Shown here piece after piece: positions 1-9,235 of a stretch of 24,607 nt of DNA (the first letter of the stretch is position 1; every line of letters starts with the position of its first letter). This DNA is from Chloromonas sp. AAM2 (taxonomy: Eukaryota; Chlorophyta; Chlorophyceae; Chlamydomonadales; Chlamydomonadaceae). Position numbers and translations under genes: made by a program. The stretch spans positions 1 through 24,607 of the forward strand of contig QAXH01001585.1 in NCBI GenBank assembly GCA_004335635.1, read 5' to 3'. The notes under the pieces are model-generated. The model did no database searches, was not told where the DNA came from, and worked only from the letters and a program-made list of their open reading frames with translations.

Positions 1-140
1 TGGATGAAGCGAGCAACTCATTCACGCTCGCCTTATGCATGGCTCACTAGCGCGCATGCTTGGTACTTGTGGAGACCCCCTGCTTCTGGGAACCCCTGCG
101 GTGTGGGACCCCTGGCTTGTGAAGACCCCTGCTGCGAGCT
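1..140. repeat. Degenerate short tandem repeat, probably intronic
   Basis: On the plus strand, units with the core gaCCCCTG followed by ctt/tgtgg recur near positions 71, 90, 108 and 123, with a spacing of about 15-19 bp. They fall just after the donor of lectin exon 4 on the minus strand, so they are probably intronic. The frame that crosses them on the minus strand soon meets a stop. Confidence 0.4.
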
Positions 141-1282
141 ATGTATCAAGACTCACGCTGACGTATCCCTGGATGGCTGTACGGTCACTCATGCTGTTCC
201 AGCTAGCAAGGCGACCACCGCTTGACTGGCAGCCAGAGTAGGCCGCCTGGTACGACGCAGCACTGGTGAAGAATGCATAGACCAGGCTACTGTTTGTCGG
301 TGGAGGAGGCGGTGGGGGTGGTGGGCTGGCTGTGACCACTGCTCCTGTGCTCTTGCAGATGTAGGGCAGGGTGGCAAGAGCCTGCAGGGCGGAACATGGC
401 AAACTGAGCGTTGTTGTGTAGAGTGGATCTGACATTCAAGACGTGGCCAAAGAGAGCACATTATTCAACCTGGCGCGCAATCTCAGAATCCAAAAGTCGG
501 CATGAAGTTCGCCGTGAGCTGAGATAGCGCACCGTGTTTGAAATGTAGGAGACTGCTGAGGCGCCGGGAACCTTGACGGGAACCATGCCACTCTGAGTCG
601 CGGCATTGACCCAGATGCTGATGGCACTGGCCAAGGTGGTGGCTGCCGAGGCGTCGTCGCCCGTGAAGCCACTGAAGGTGTACCCGGACGCGCACCCCTG
701 CCGGCATTGAAAAACAGCACCGTTGGTCGCATGCCTGCTGATCGCGACCACAAACAACATGTGGATACGCATTGCGCGCCACGAAAGCGGGCAGTCGCGA
801 GAAGCAGTGCCCGATGCCTGACAGGACTTGCATGTATTCCGGTACTCACAGTGCCGGTAGTGGCCAAGGTGTTGAAGTCCTTGGCGGTAGTGACGAGGGT
901 ATAGGTCACTCCGTTTAGAATTGTGGACTGCCCTGCGCAAGCGGCGAAACCAAGGAACGGCCAATGTTGCAGCCCGTGGGGTGCTCGGGATGCGGCGGGT
1001 GGCCAACAGCAGCGCAGTTAGCGTGTTAGCTGAGGCTTGTGACTTGGACGTTCAGCAGCTTAGACGTTCCGGTGGAATAAGATTGCTCGGATGGGATGAT
1101 TGGCTTCCAATGGTGTCAAGGAACAATGCCAAACTTTTCATCGCTTTGCTAGTCATTACGCCCACCGTTGCCATCAACGACCCCTTCCCGCTGCCCCGCC
1201 GGTCGTCCCAATTACCATGAACACAGCTGACAATGAGGGCCAAGGCCGCCACCAGGCGCACGCTATTGCGCTGCGAGGCCAT
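1..1282 (-). CDS. Secreted C-type-lectin-like protein with polyproline linker (partial, runs off left edge)
   Basis: Four exons can be read on the minus strand. Exon 1 (1282-1216) starts MASQRNSVRLVAALALIVSC, a clear signal peptide. Exon 2 (932-850) joins it in phase (split Gly codon) and contains the segment VTYTLVTTAKDFNTL. Exon 3 (697-533) follows in phase and holds GYTFSGFTGDD. Exon 4 (428-157) ends one domain with LPYICK, a typical C-type lectin C-terminus. It then has nine consecutive prolines and begins a new lectin-like unit with a Cys and GGRLASWNS (compare GGxLAxI/W at the start of C-type lectin domains). Its donor is GTGAGT. The phase between exons 3 and 4 does not close with the simplest sites, so an exon or a donor is misplaced there. 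Known for the family: algal extracellular proteins often string lectin or scavenger-receptor domains on polyproline linkers; they are expected outside the cell. Ligand and calcium-binding residues cannot be judged. The 3' part lies beyond the window. Confidence 0.6.
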
Positions 1283-1503
1283 GGCAACACTTAGTTGGGC
1301 AGCAGAACCTGCACAGCAATTGTGAGTTGCTAGTAAGCATGCGAAAGAATTCACGCATGAGCTTTGAGGCGATCTCATGTTGTTCACCTTGCCCTTTTGT
1401 GCCGACGTGCGATGAATCGGAGTGCGTGCCTGGCACTTATGGTATGCGAGGGGTACAACGTTGTATGGTTTCTCGTCTGGGCCGGCAGTATTTATATGTG
1501 TAA

Positions 1504-1645
1504 TAACATCACGTCCGGCCTCGGGTGAGCCGTGCCAACTCTTCGCGAATCGTTTGAACCGTACATGGTGATCCCAATGTGCGTAACGTCACATCCGGCC
1601 TCGAGTGATCCAATAACTGTTCCCCGGGCCGTACTTGGTAATCCC
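1504..1645. repeat. Imperfect direct duplication (about 70-80 bp unit)
   Basis: The block beginning taacatcacgtccggcctcg at 1504 recurs as taacgtcacatccggcctcg at 1584. Downstream of each, gtacatggtgatccc (1561) recurs as gtacttggtaatccc (1631). The two spacings differ by 10 bp, so the copies have diverged by substitution and one indel. Confidence 0.6.
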
Positions 1646-2090
1646 GAGGACAGCCTGGCCGCGATGTTGAACGTCCACGCCAACGTGAGTAAGCCTCCAA
1701 GGATGAGGTGTGCTTACAAGTACAACAAAGCAACATGAAGAATCTCCAAATAAGCGGGTAATGTTTGATCAATGGAAGCCAGTGACAACACACCACCAGG
1801 GAGGGTCGTGTGTGGGCAATCACTGACCTGCCTTGCCTGACTGTTCAGCCAATGCGTGTCCAGCTGTTGAGGGGTTAGAGGAGGCGGACTGTGCGGTGTT
1901 GCTAACTTCACTGCTTTGATCAAAGGAGTTCCCACCAGGTTTGCGTTTGTGAGGTGGTACGAAAAGTTCAGTGGGCGAGGGCACCTACTAGTCGAGGCTG
2001 GCTGTCACAGGCTGGAGTGGGCCACCTGGGAGGGTGTGACACCTTGAGTATGTAATCCCTTCCTTTGCAGAGTGGCAAGTGCCTTCGGGT

Positions 2091-2174
2091 GCAGCACCAC
2101 TAGCCACCAACCGTGTTTTCACCGGGCACCTGTAGGCTGCAGCAGCACCACCAGCCACCGACCGTGTTTTTCAC
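2091..2174. repeat. Direct repeat, two copies about 51 bp apart
   Basis: A block of about 32 bp, starting gcagcaccac and ending ccgtgttttcac, occurs at 2091-2122. It recurs at 2142-2174 with a few substitutions and one extra T in the T run. No gene overlaps it. Confidence 0.6.
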
Positions 2175-3235
2175 ATCTACGGTTGTGCGCAGCTGACATG
2201 CTATTGCCATTGTAACCAGTAGTCTTCAAGTGGTAGCATCAGGCGACCATCCAGCAACCTTGTAGCAGTGTTATAGCTTCTACTGAAGTCGTTTACATAT
2301 TTGCAGTTTACGGTTGGTATGGTTGGGCGGGCATGGTTAGCTCCTGGTTGGCAAACAGGCTGACCAGTGCCTAACCAGGCTAGCCCAAAGGGTCCAACTC
2401 TCTCCTACATTCCGATGAACATGTTGATTGTGCAACGTCTGCTGGTTGGTTTGTGGGTTGATGGCGCACAAAGCCATCCTGGGCATACTGTGGCCCTCAA
2501 CACGCTCCGTTATGCCAGGTGTAGGGATGAGGGTTAGGCAGGCATAACAATGGCACTTGTCCCAAGTCAACGATAAGTGGTGCAGCAGGTCAGCAGCCTC
2601 AAAACAACTTGCCCTGTCAAGATTCGAGTGGCTGACATTTGATCCAAACGTTCACCCTGTATGGATCAAGGAAACAGTACTCAGTAGTTTCTCTCTCATC
2701 ATGCAGTTGCTCCTAATTTGATCCATGTGCGCTTCCTGGTCAGCAGCCCAAGGGAGCAATCTTTGAGTCCAGATGATCGATGCCAAGGCGCAGTGTGGGC
2801 CACGTGCCAAAACAAAAAGCTGCCTGGGACTTGCACAGGGGCTGTGACAGCAGGCGACACACATGCAACACCTTGCTGTGGCTCATACTAGCTGCACCAG
2901 CATGCACAGATGCAACAAACGCCAACACCTGAGGCCCTAAGGCATGAACTCATCGCATGCATGAATGAGGTGGACTCTCAAGTAGAGACAGCAAAGGACA
3001 GGCTTACATGCCCCTTCCCAAGGAGGCCCAAGAAGGCCCTGATAAACATAAAGAACGACAACGACAGGTGTTTCCTATAGTCCCTGTTGTGTGGCATGCT
3101 GCATACAATAAATGCTGTCCCACAATAAACGCCTCAAATTGCAGCAAAAGAAGCACAAAACAGCAGCAGATGGAGCCCAGGAAATGCCGCCGCCGCAGCA
3201 ACCAATGCAACTGAGCACGTACTAGAACACAGCGC

Positions 3236-3253
3236 GTTTGCCAGTTCTGGGAC
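3236..3253 (-). repeat. Dispersed 18-bp repeat, copy 1 (inverted)
   Basis: Read on the minus strand this is gtcccagaactggcaaac. It is identical to the plus-strand copy at 4135-4152 and nearly identical to 13896-13913. The match seems too long for chance three times in one window. Confidence 0.55.
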
Positions 3254-3354
3254 AATTCATGTGAGTACCACTGGAATCTGTGTTGTAATTGTCAACCTGT
3301 GGTCGCAATTTGCTGTGCGTGGTTCTCACAGGGACTATGGCCACACTGTGTGTG

Positions 3355-3760
3355 TCAGTAAAACATGGGTGTATTCGTATGTGCGTCAATCGCATCTGGG
3401 ATGGAGAATGTGTGTTGTGGTACACGGTACCACCGGGCCAATACTGGGACAGCGAACTGAGAGACACGGCCTACAGTGTTGAAAGACAAACCGGTGTGTG
3501 AACCATTCTGACCGACCAGTACCTGAGAATCCGGTGATGCAAGTCGCCACCAAGTGTTCCAGCTGCTTCACTCTCTTTAGCAAACTGGTGTGCTGCGCGC
3601 GTAGATGTCCCACAGCCTGTTTCCAATTGTCTCTTGTTGGTCGCTCTGCCAATGGAGGTTCAACCTGCGCCTTGTCCAGTGGTGGCTCTTCGGCTGACTC
3701 ATTGCCCATGGTGACCCGCTTCTTCCTTGAGGCGCTGGTGGATGCTGCTGGTGGTGCCAT
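3355..3760 (-). CDS. Possible two-exon small protein of unknown function
   Basis: Exon 1 (3760-3523) begins MAPPAASTSASRKKRVTMGN. It goes on through a charged stretch to a helical heptad-like segment, HTSLLKRVKQLEHLVATCIT, which could form a short coiled coil. A donor (GTACTG) follows TTCTCAG. A 52-nt intron ending in CACTGTAG would join, in phase through a split Gly codon, to exon 2 (3470-3355), which ends at a TGA and gives 117 aa in total. The composition of exon 1 (basic N-terminus, Glu/Pro-rich middle, amphipathic helix) looks like real protein, unlike the frames opposite it, which are Cys-rich. I recognise no family. Exon 2 is weaker: its sequence is unremarkable and the intron is shorter than most others here. 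The opposite-strand frame 3498-3908 is taken to be a shadow. Confidence 0.33.
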
Positions 3761-4134
3761 TCTGTTCTGCAGCTGTGCGTTGTTGTGTATGTATGGACCC
3801 TGGGGATATATTTTTCAGCTTTTAGTCATTGAACAGTTCGGTTTTCCTGGCTTGTCATACTCTGTAAGAAGTTGTCGAGGTTCACAAAGTACTTGGGGTG
3901 TGGTGTGACAAGTGCTCATTCAACACCAATCAGTTGAGGATCAGCCGATCTTGAAATTTCAGTCCACTTGAAATTTCAGTCGCGTAACGGGCTAGGAATT
4001 GTTCACACTGGTTCAAGTCTGCATGAAATTCACCTGGGAATGCATATCAGTTGTTAGTAGATTTAGCAAATCAAGGGAATATGCGAGAAATCACGCCATG
4101 AAAACGGCCTAAGACCAACCGGGTCTTGGAAACT

Positions 4135-4152
4135 GTCCCAGAACTGGCAAAC
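4135..4152 (+). repeat. Dispersed 18-bp repeat, copy 2
   Basis: The sequence is gtcccagaactggcaaac, an exact reverse complement of 3236-3253; identity extends one base further 5' (t). It is followed by a T run (catctttttttc). Confidence 0.55.
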
Positions 4153-4288
4153 ATCTTTTTTTCAAGCTCAATACAAGAGCTTCGGTGAGGATCCAGGACC
4201 TGACAGTGTTTGACCGTTTCATCACGGGATCATACTTTTCCCCGGGACCCGCTATAATAACTAGAATAGATACGTATAAAAAATGCCA

Positions 4289-4334
4289 GCTGTGAGTTGG
4301 CATGGTAACCCTCTGGTAACAGCTGACTCACAGC
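4289..4334. repeat. Inverted repeat (9-bp arms)
   Basis: The arms gctgtgagt (4289-4297) and actcacagc (4326-4334) are perfect reverse complements around a 28-nt loop. The loop itself contains two ggtaac copies. It could form a modest hairpin; no role is evident. Confidence 0.4.
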
Positions 4335-5161
4335 CCAGTAAATCTCGGTTCAAAACTCTGCCTCAACTCTGCCTCAACTAAGCTGGTGACTCAGGGGTGA
4401 CGAGTTGAAAAGCCCTGGTCCTGACTGACTCAGCTCAAACCAGGGCCTGACTGATGCATGTTACAGGTAGGTGACTGGCTTGTCCAAGGACATGCTGCTG
4501 GGGGCGGGTCAATCAGGGATTAACTACAAGGCTACCTAGGTGCGACTAAGGGCAAAACAAGATTTGAACTAACAAAACGTCTAACAGCAGGCTATCCTCC
4601 TTTGCTGCATGATACGCAGTCTCAAGCTGTTGTAACGCGTCCAGCGCTAGTTTAGCACTCGCTACCACGTGGTCCTTGAGATGCAGGAGGCTTACGACCA
4701 CATTGTAAACAGAGTTTTACGAGCATTGCTCGACACAATTGAAGGCATATTTCTCCTGGCAAGGTGTCCGACAAACCGCAGATAATACAGTAGGCGGTTC
4801 CGCTTGAACACTAAGCACAACCAGCCACAACAGTATTCTGGCGGTGTCCCAGCTGACGAGGTGACCTGGAATAGGCAACAGAAGTGTGCCAAACTCGGGT
4901 AGCCACCAAATTTGCAAGTAGTGCACATAAGCCTCCGACTTCACCCCAGCTGTGAGAAGACAAGGCAGGTGTCACAAAATGTTGCCTACATTTCCTGATA
5001 CGAAGTTCCCCTGTCAGTGGTCCTGTACCCAGGGGTGTTGCAGGGCCTGGGCTGCACTGGGCCTCTGTGAGGGTTCATACACCAGCATGTGGGACAGGAA
5101 ATCGTGTAGCTTGGTAATCTGCACGCACAGGCCAGGGCTTACAAGTGAGTTGATTGCAAGA

Positions 5162-5300
5162 GTTCAGTAGTCAGGGGCACAGGGGTTCAGTAGTCAGGGG
5201 CACAGGGGTTCAGTAGTCAGGGGCACAGGGGTTCAGTAGTCAGGGGCACAGAGGTTCAGTAGTCAGGGGCACAGGGGTTCAGTAGTCAGGGGTTCAGTAG
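5162..5300. repeat. 23-bp minisatellite, about six units
   Basis: Units starting ttcagtagtcaggggcacag begin at 5163, 5186, 5209, 5232, 5255 and 5278, an exact 23-bp period. The fourth unit has one G-to-A change near its end. The sixth is truncated after ttcagtagtcagggg, and a partial seventh (ttcagtag) starts at 5293. There are no spacers, so this is a head-to-tail tandem array. Confidence 0.95.
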
Positions 5301-5412
5301 AGCAAACATCAGCAAGCCTCTCTCGAGTTTGAGTTTAGAAAAGTGTGCAGCACGTGGAAGAGGGCAGGTTGCAATTGATGACCAGGGTTAAACAACTGCA
5401 TAGCATGGGGAG

Positions 5413-5480
5413 CACCAGAACTCGCAGGCGCTGTGTGTTGGCTAGTCACCAGAATTCGCAGGCGCTGTGTGTTGGCTAGT
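5413..5480. repeat. 34-bp tandem duplication
   Basis: A 34-bp unit beginning caccagaa and ending ttggctagt occurs at 5413-5446 and again at 5447-5480. The only difference I see is one C/T change (caccagaaCtcg versus caccagaaTtcg). Near-identity implies a recent duplication. Confidence 0.9.
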
Positions 5481-5595
5481 CATTTCGCATGCGTATTATT
5501 TCGCATGTAGGAGAGCAGTGGTTTTGTAACAAGTTGCCACCCACCCACAACTTGACTGCACGTTGCCATGCACGTGCAGTCGAAACAATTGCTAT

Positions 5596-8500
5596 GAATC
5601 ATGCTACCAGTGAAAGCACGGGATTAGTGTATGCACAAGCCACAGGGGCCGTCCACCGGAATCCACTAGATGGCTTACCACTGGGAGCCAGCGGCCTGCT
5701 TACCTCCTGCTCGGGTATGTGCTGTGCCTCCACCCTCAGGCGTTGGTGCAACGGCAGCAAGGCTGCGACCGCTTCAGCCACGCCTGCATGCGGCTGTGCG
5801 GCCTGCAGCACCAATGACGGTGACGCTGCATTCCCAGCCGCACTGGTGTGCGCAAGTGCTGCCTGTCTCAAGGCTGTGACCGCCAGCGGGTGATGGTCCA
5901 GGCGGGCGCAACCCTCAGGGTCTACCAGGGTGGTGGCGGATGCGGATGAGGCACGCCGCAGCGCCTGGGATTGGGTATGGGCAGCGTGACGGTCGTCGTT
6001 AAGGAGGAAGCATGCTTTGCCGCAGGATATGTTAGCAGACACAACCACAAACAACCGAAGGCATGGCAATCTGTTGCAACTTGCATCACCAGCCAGTACA
6101 GGGAGTACAAATGCGTCCGCCCATCCCCCTGTTCCAGCCCCAATACTAGACCAGTAAGTCAAAGCAAGTGCTGATCTGCCATACTAATGTCCGGCCCCAA
6201 TGCTGTTACACATGGCACGAAGTACTCATGACAACCAACTGCCATCAACCAACCATCAACTACATGTGTCATTATCCCACCTGGACATCCATAGGCCCAA
6301 GCACGTGCAGCATGTGCCACAGCTGCAGCTCCTCATCTCCAATGTCTGTGACCGGCATGCCACCTTTGCATGCCACATGCTCTGCCCTTGTCTCCCCGCC
6401 CCATGGCCAGACCAAGCGCATGCCATGCAGTGCATGAGTGTGAACAGGACTGGCATGGTCGTCACTGTCTGCTCTCATCAGCATGTGCCGGCATCGTGTG
6501 GCATCGAACAGCTTGTAACCGGTGGCTGCCTCGTAGACGATGCAGCCAAGGGACCACAGGTCGTTTGCGGGATGTGCCCAGGCCGGCCCACGAACAAGGG
6601 CATGCATGTGCCGTGGAACTGGAATGGCAAGCCAAGAAAAACAAACTGTTCAGCATCTCCGTTGACGTACACTTGTCAGTCACCTGGTTGACCTCCTGTG
6701 CCGCGACTGGGCGCTGCAGGGACATGCCGCGAACTCAAGAACAGCCTCAACAATCAGTAGCATCAACGCCTTCGCATCATGGCTTGGGTTGGCATCAGCG
6801 CTTTGGTTGGCTGACACCAAGACATCAGTGGCATCACTGGCGTCAACGCAACAGGCCATAAAGACATGTCCAGAAGTCGACAAACTCAGGCACAGCTTGT
6901 TTGCTCGCTTCCTAATGCCTCGCACTTGCTTCTGTGCTGCAAAGTCCACACTTGCTAGCTGCAACATCGTCCGCGCCCCGCCTCGGCCTGTGTCATAGAC
7001 AGTCATCCACCGAAATTCACCACATTCTTCCTGCTCGCCAAGCATGGCGCTGATGGCCCCATCACATGTTGCACGCACCACTCCCTCACCTGCTATGGTG
7101 TCGCGTGTGTGTAACAGCTGTGTGTGCAGCTGATGATAGTCACACACAAGATCACTAAATCACTCACCTGCTGGAGAGAATGCCTGTCTGCTTGGTGTGC
7201 CAATGGTCCTCTGCCCTGACTCCTCGTCAGCACCTTGTCGTGGCAGGATGCCCAGCATGTCCTCTGGAGGGGCGTAGGCTGCTGTTTGCAGCAGCTGATG
7301 TGGGCTGACAGAAGCAGAGCCTCGCACAACAGCCCCTGCACTTCCTGCTCGCTTCCCAGCACCTACGCTGCCGCGCTTGCTGCCTGTTCGACCCACATAC
7401 GCCGCATTGCCGAAGTCGATCAACTTCCAGGTGGCTGCATGCAACCGGCCCATATGCAGCCCCACGTCAGTCGGCTGGTTGGCAGCATTGCTACGCTCTG
7501 TCAGCACGCGTTTTGAGGTGATGATGTTGCCAGGCTTGAGGTCCCTCTGGACCCAACCACAGCTGCACAGAGCGCAAAACACAACATCAGGCACCCTCTG
7601 TTTGGAGGAACATTGGAGGGCAATGGCGCAAGGGCTGCTTAGCATGGTTGAGTGCCAATAGTAGTACAAATAGTAGTGCATACAAACATCAGGCATTCTC
7701 TGTGAATGAGCGACTTACCATGCTCCATTTAGTGGTACTTGAACCAAAACAAAACAAGCAAGGACTGCTTATGCTTGACTTAAGGTGATAGAACAAGTTG
7801 CAAAACAGGTGCCACTCAGGCCAGGCTATGCTGCTTACTAAAAGAACCTTGTGCGCCAGGCCAGGCCAAGTCAACCACGGAAATCTCAACAGGTGAGCTG
7901 AACAGCCGTGATTGCAGAATGTGTCACCACACCGTTCTCCCAGCGCTCACCTGTGTACATGCTGCAAGCCCAAGAGCACTTCACGTGTCAGCTGCTTCAC
8001 AACGTCCACAGGCAGGGGCGTCATGCGCTGACTCCCTGACTGTTGGCTGTCAGCTGCATGGACAGCACTGGCTTGCTCACTGCAGTTCCATGGTGCCTCG
8101 GCCAAGGTTGCAATACTGCTGTCCGGGTTACCCCGGTGGCCACGCCTCATCACTTGCTGAAGGGAGTTGCCCAGCCGCTCCAGCAATAGGCAATGTACTG
8201 CCTGCTGGCTTCGGCCAGTCACGTGCTGGAAACTGCCAAAAAGCTGCACAACGTGTGGATGTGCCTTGGCTGCTGGTTGGCTGGGTGACACAGCTGCTGC
8301 AGTTTCAGCAGGGACTGAGGCATCAAAATCGCTGTGTAATTGTAGAGGGAAACTGGCCGGGTGGTGGACGCCATCTGTTGAGGCCACTGCGTGGTTGATG
8401 TGGGCCAGAGCCAAGGCCTCTCTGGCAGCACACAGCTGTGCATCATCGCTGCCCAGCTTTGCCACCTGTAGGCAAACCAGACGCAAAGATTCGAAGATGA

Positions 8501-9053
8501 GGCAGGTGTGAATCGTCACACTGCTTGCGCTCCGCATTTGCAGATCTGCCTGGGCATCGTAGCCAGACCAGTGATTGCAGACGGCAAGGCTGGACTATCA
8601 AACAATGCGTGTGCACCAGGCTGACATAGTTGTGTGTCCTTCCGGGTGTTGTGCCAGGCAGGGCATCATGCATGGCAGCATGGGCAGCTGGGCTCAACAC
8701 CGTGAGGTGCACGGTTGTGGCATGGCTGACTGCAAAACACTGGCATCTTGCCTTGATGACCATGTCGCCATTTGCATCCGTGCTGCGCGCACTCCACACT
8801 GACGAGAGGGGGCTCCAGCCCAGCAGCCTCCCCAGCCTCCATGAACAACGTCCATCGTAAAGCTGACTGCCAACCCGCACACCACGTGCCAGCTCTGCAT
8901 AACCAATCCAATGCCAGGATATCTTCGGGCCGTGGATTGCATGGGGTCAGCGGCGCATGGCTCAATGATAGAGGCTGGAGAGCCTAGTAAGGCTCCTGAC
9001 AACGGTAGTTTGCTGCAACACGAACCTGTAGCACTATCCAAGGGCGTGGCCAT
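5596..9053 (-). CDS. Divergent SRPK-like (CMGC) protein kinase
   Basis: Minus-strand exons: 9053-9026 (tentative start, MATPLDSAT), 8894-8752, 8465-7951, 7562-7168, 7089 to somewhere between 7010 and 6680, 6618-6281, and a last exon starting near 6020. Kinase marks in order: LGRLLGWSPLSSVWSA (glycine loop; compare the SRPK LGWGHFSTVW), VIK lysine at the end of the 8894-8752 exon, HPHVVQLFGSF, LLLERLGNSLQQVM hinge region, VQRDLKPGN catalytic loop, WKLIDFGNA, AAYAPPED in the APE position, and ANDLWSLGCIVYEAATG followed by LQLWHMLHVLGPM, as in SRPK/CLK/DYRK kinases. Exon phases close from the start through the exon beginning at 7089. SRPKs phosphorylate Arg-Ser splicing factors; that substrate is inference only. 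Oddities: His of HRD is Gln, the second loop glycine is Ser, and a long insert lies between APE and DLWS. The C-terminal end (5596-6030) is unresolved: the long open frame there fits no clear kinase C-lobe, and the phase-0 join gives an early stop near 5922. Confidence 0.8.
8466..8751 (-). other. GC-AG intron in the kinase gene
   Basis: The upstream exon ends ATC AAG (VIK) and the intron starts GCAAGA. It ends TTTGCCTACAG, and the next exon starts GTG GCA AAG, giving VIKVAKLG, the expected beta3 continuation. Both sides are in phase 0. No GT donor nearby preserves the frame and the motif. Confidence 0.7.
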
Positions 9054-9235
9054 GCCCACGAATCTTATCCTGTAACTGGTCTGCAGATTCGCAGCAAGAG
9101 TTCGTCGTTGTGGAAAGATCCGGTGATCAACGGTCAACGGTCAAGGTCTCGAAGATCAGGCCTCACCCGCGCAAGATTCCGCTCAGAGGGATCTTACCGA
9201 GCTTTGCCCAGCACCCGCCAGGCGCAAACTCAGAG
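9054..9235. promoter_or_regulatory. Short divergent intergenic region (kinase / SET gene)
   Basis: The tentative kinase start (ATG at 9053, minus) and the SET start (ATG at 9236, plus) are about 180 bp apart, so both promoters must lie here or overlap the neighbouring 5' UTRs. I see no TATA box. Both starts are inferred; an upstream non-coding or leader exon is possible for either gene. Confidence 0.45.

Larger units (their letters stand above)
1283..3354. other. Gene-poor stretch upstream of the lectin gene
   Basis: No reading frame here is convincing: all are short, rich in Cys/His/Met and lack recognisable motifs. The part next to 1282 should hold the lectin gene's promoter and 5' UTR, but I see no clear TATA element. 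The stretch includes two imperfect duplications (listed separately) and short frames at 2337-2570, 2652-2928 and 3004-3255 that I do not support as genes. Confidence 0.5.
3761..5595. other. Gene-poor intergenic stretch with repeats
   Basis: No coding region is supported. The stretch holds a 15-bp direct duplication, cttgaaatttcagtc (near 3951 and 3968), an inverted repeat at 4289-4334, the second copy of the dispersed 18-mer, the 23-bp minisatellite and the 34-bp duplication. The end nearest 5595 should contain the kinase 3' UTR; a minus-strand TGTAA lies near 5139-5143, far from the stop, and I do not rely on it. Confidence 0.5.

Noticed and set aside
5162..5300. Possible CRISPR-like array
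   Set aside because: The 23-bp units are strictly head-to-tail with no spacers, and the surrounding DNA is eukaryotic.
5489..5893. 134-aa plus-strand frame
   Set aside because: It is antisense to the last part of the kinase gene and has a Cys/Ala-rich composition with no motif.
6168..6861. Plus-strand frames of 89-163 aa
   Set aside because: They lie opposite the exon encoding ANDLWSLGCIVYEAATG and are shadows of it.
7919..8511. Plus-strand frames of 114-159 aa
   Set aside because: They are antisense to the kinase exon 8465-7951, which carries clear kinase motifs.
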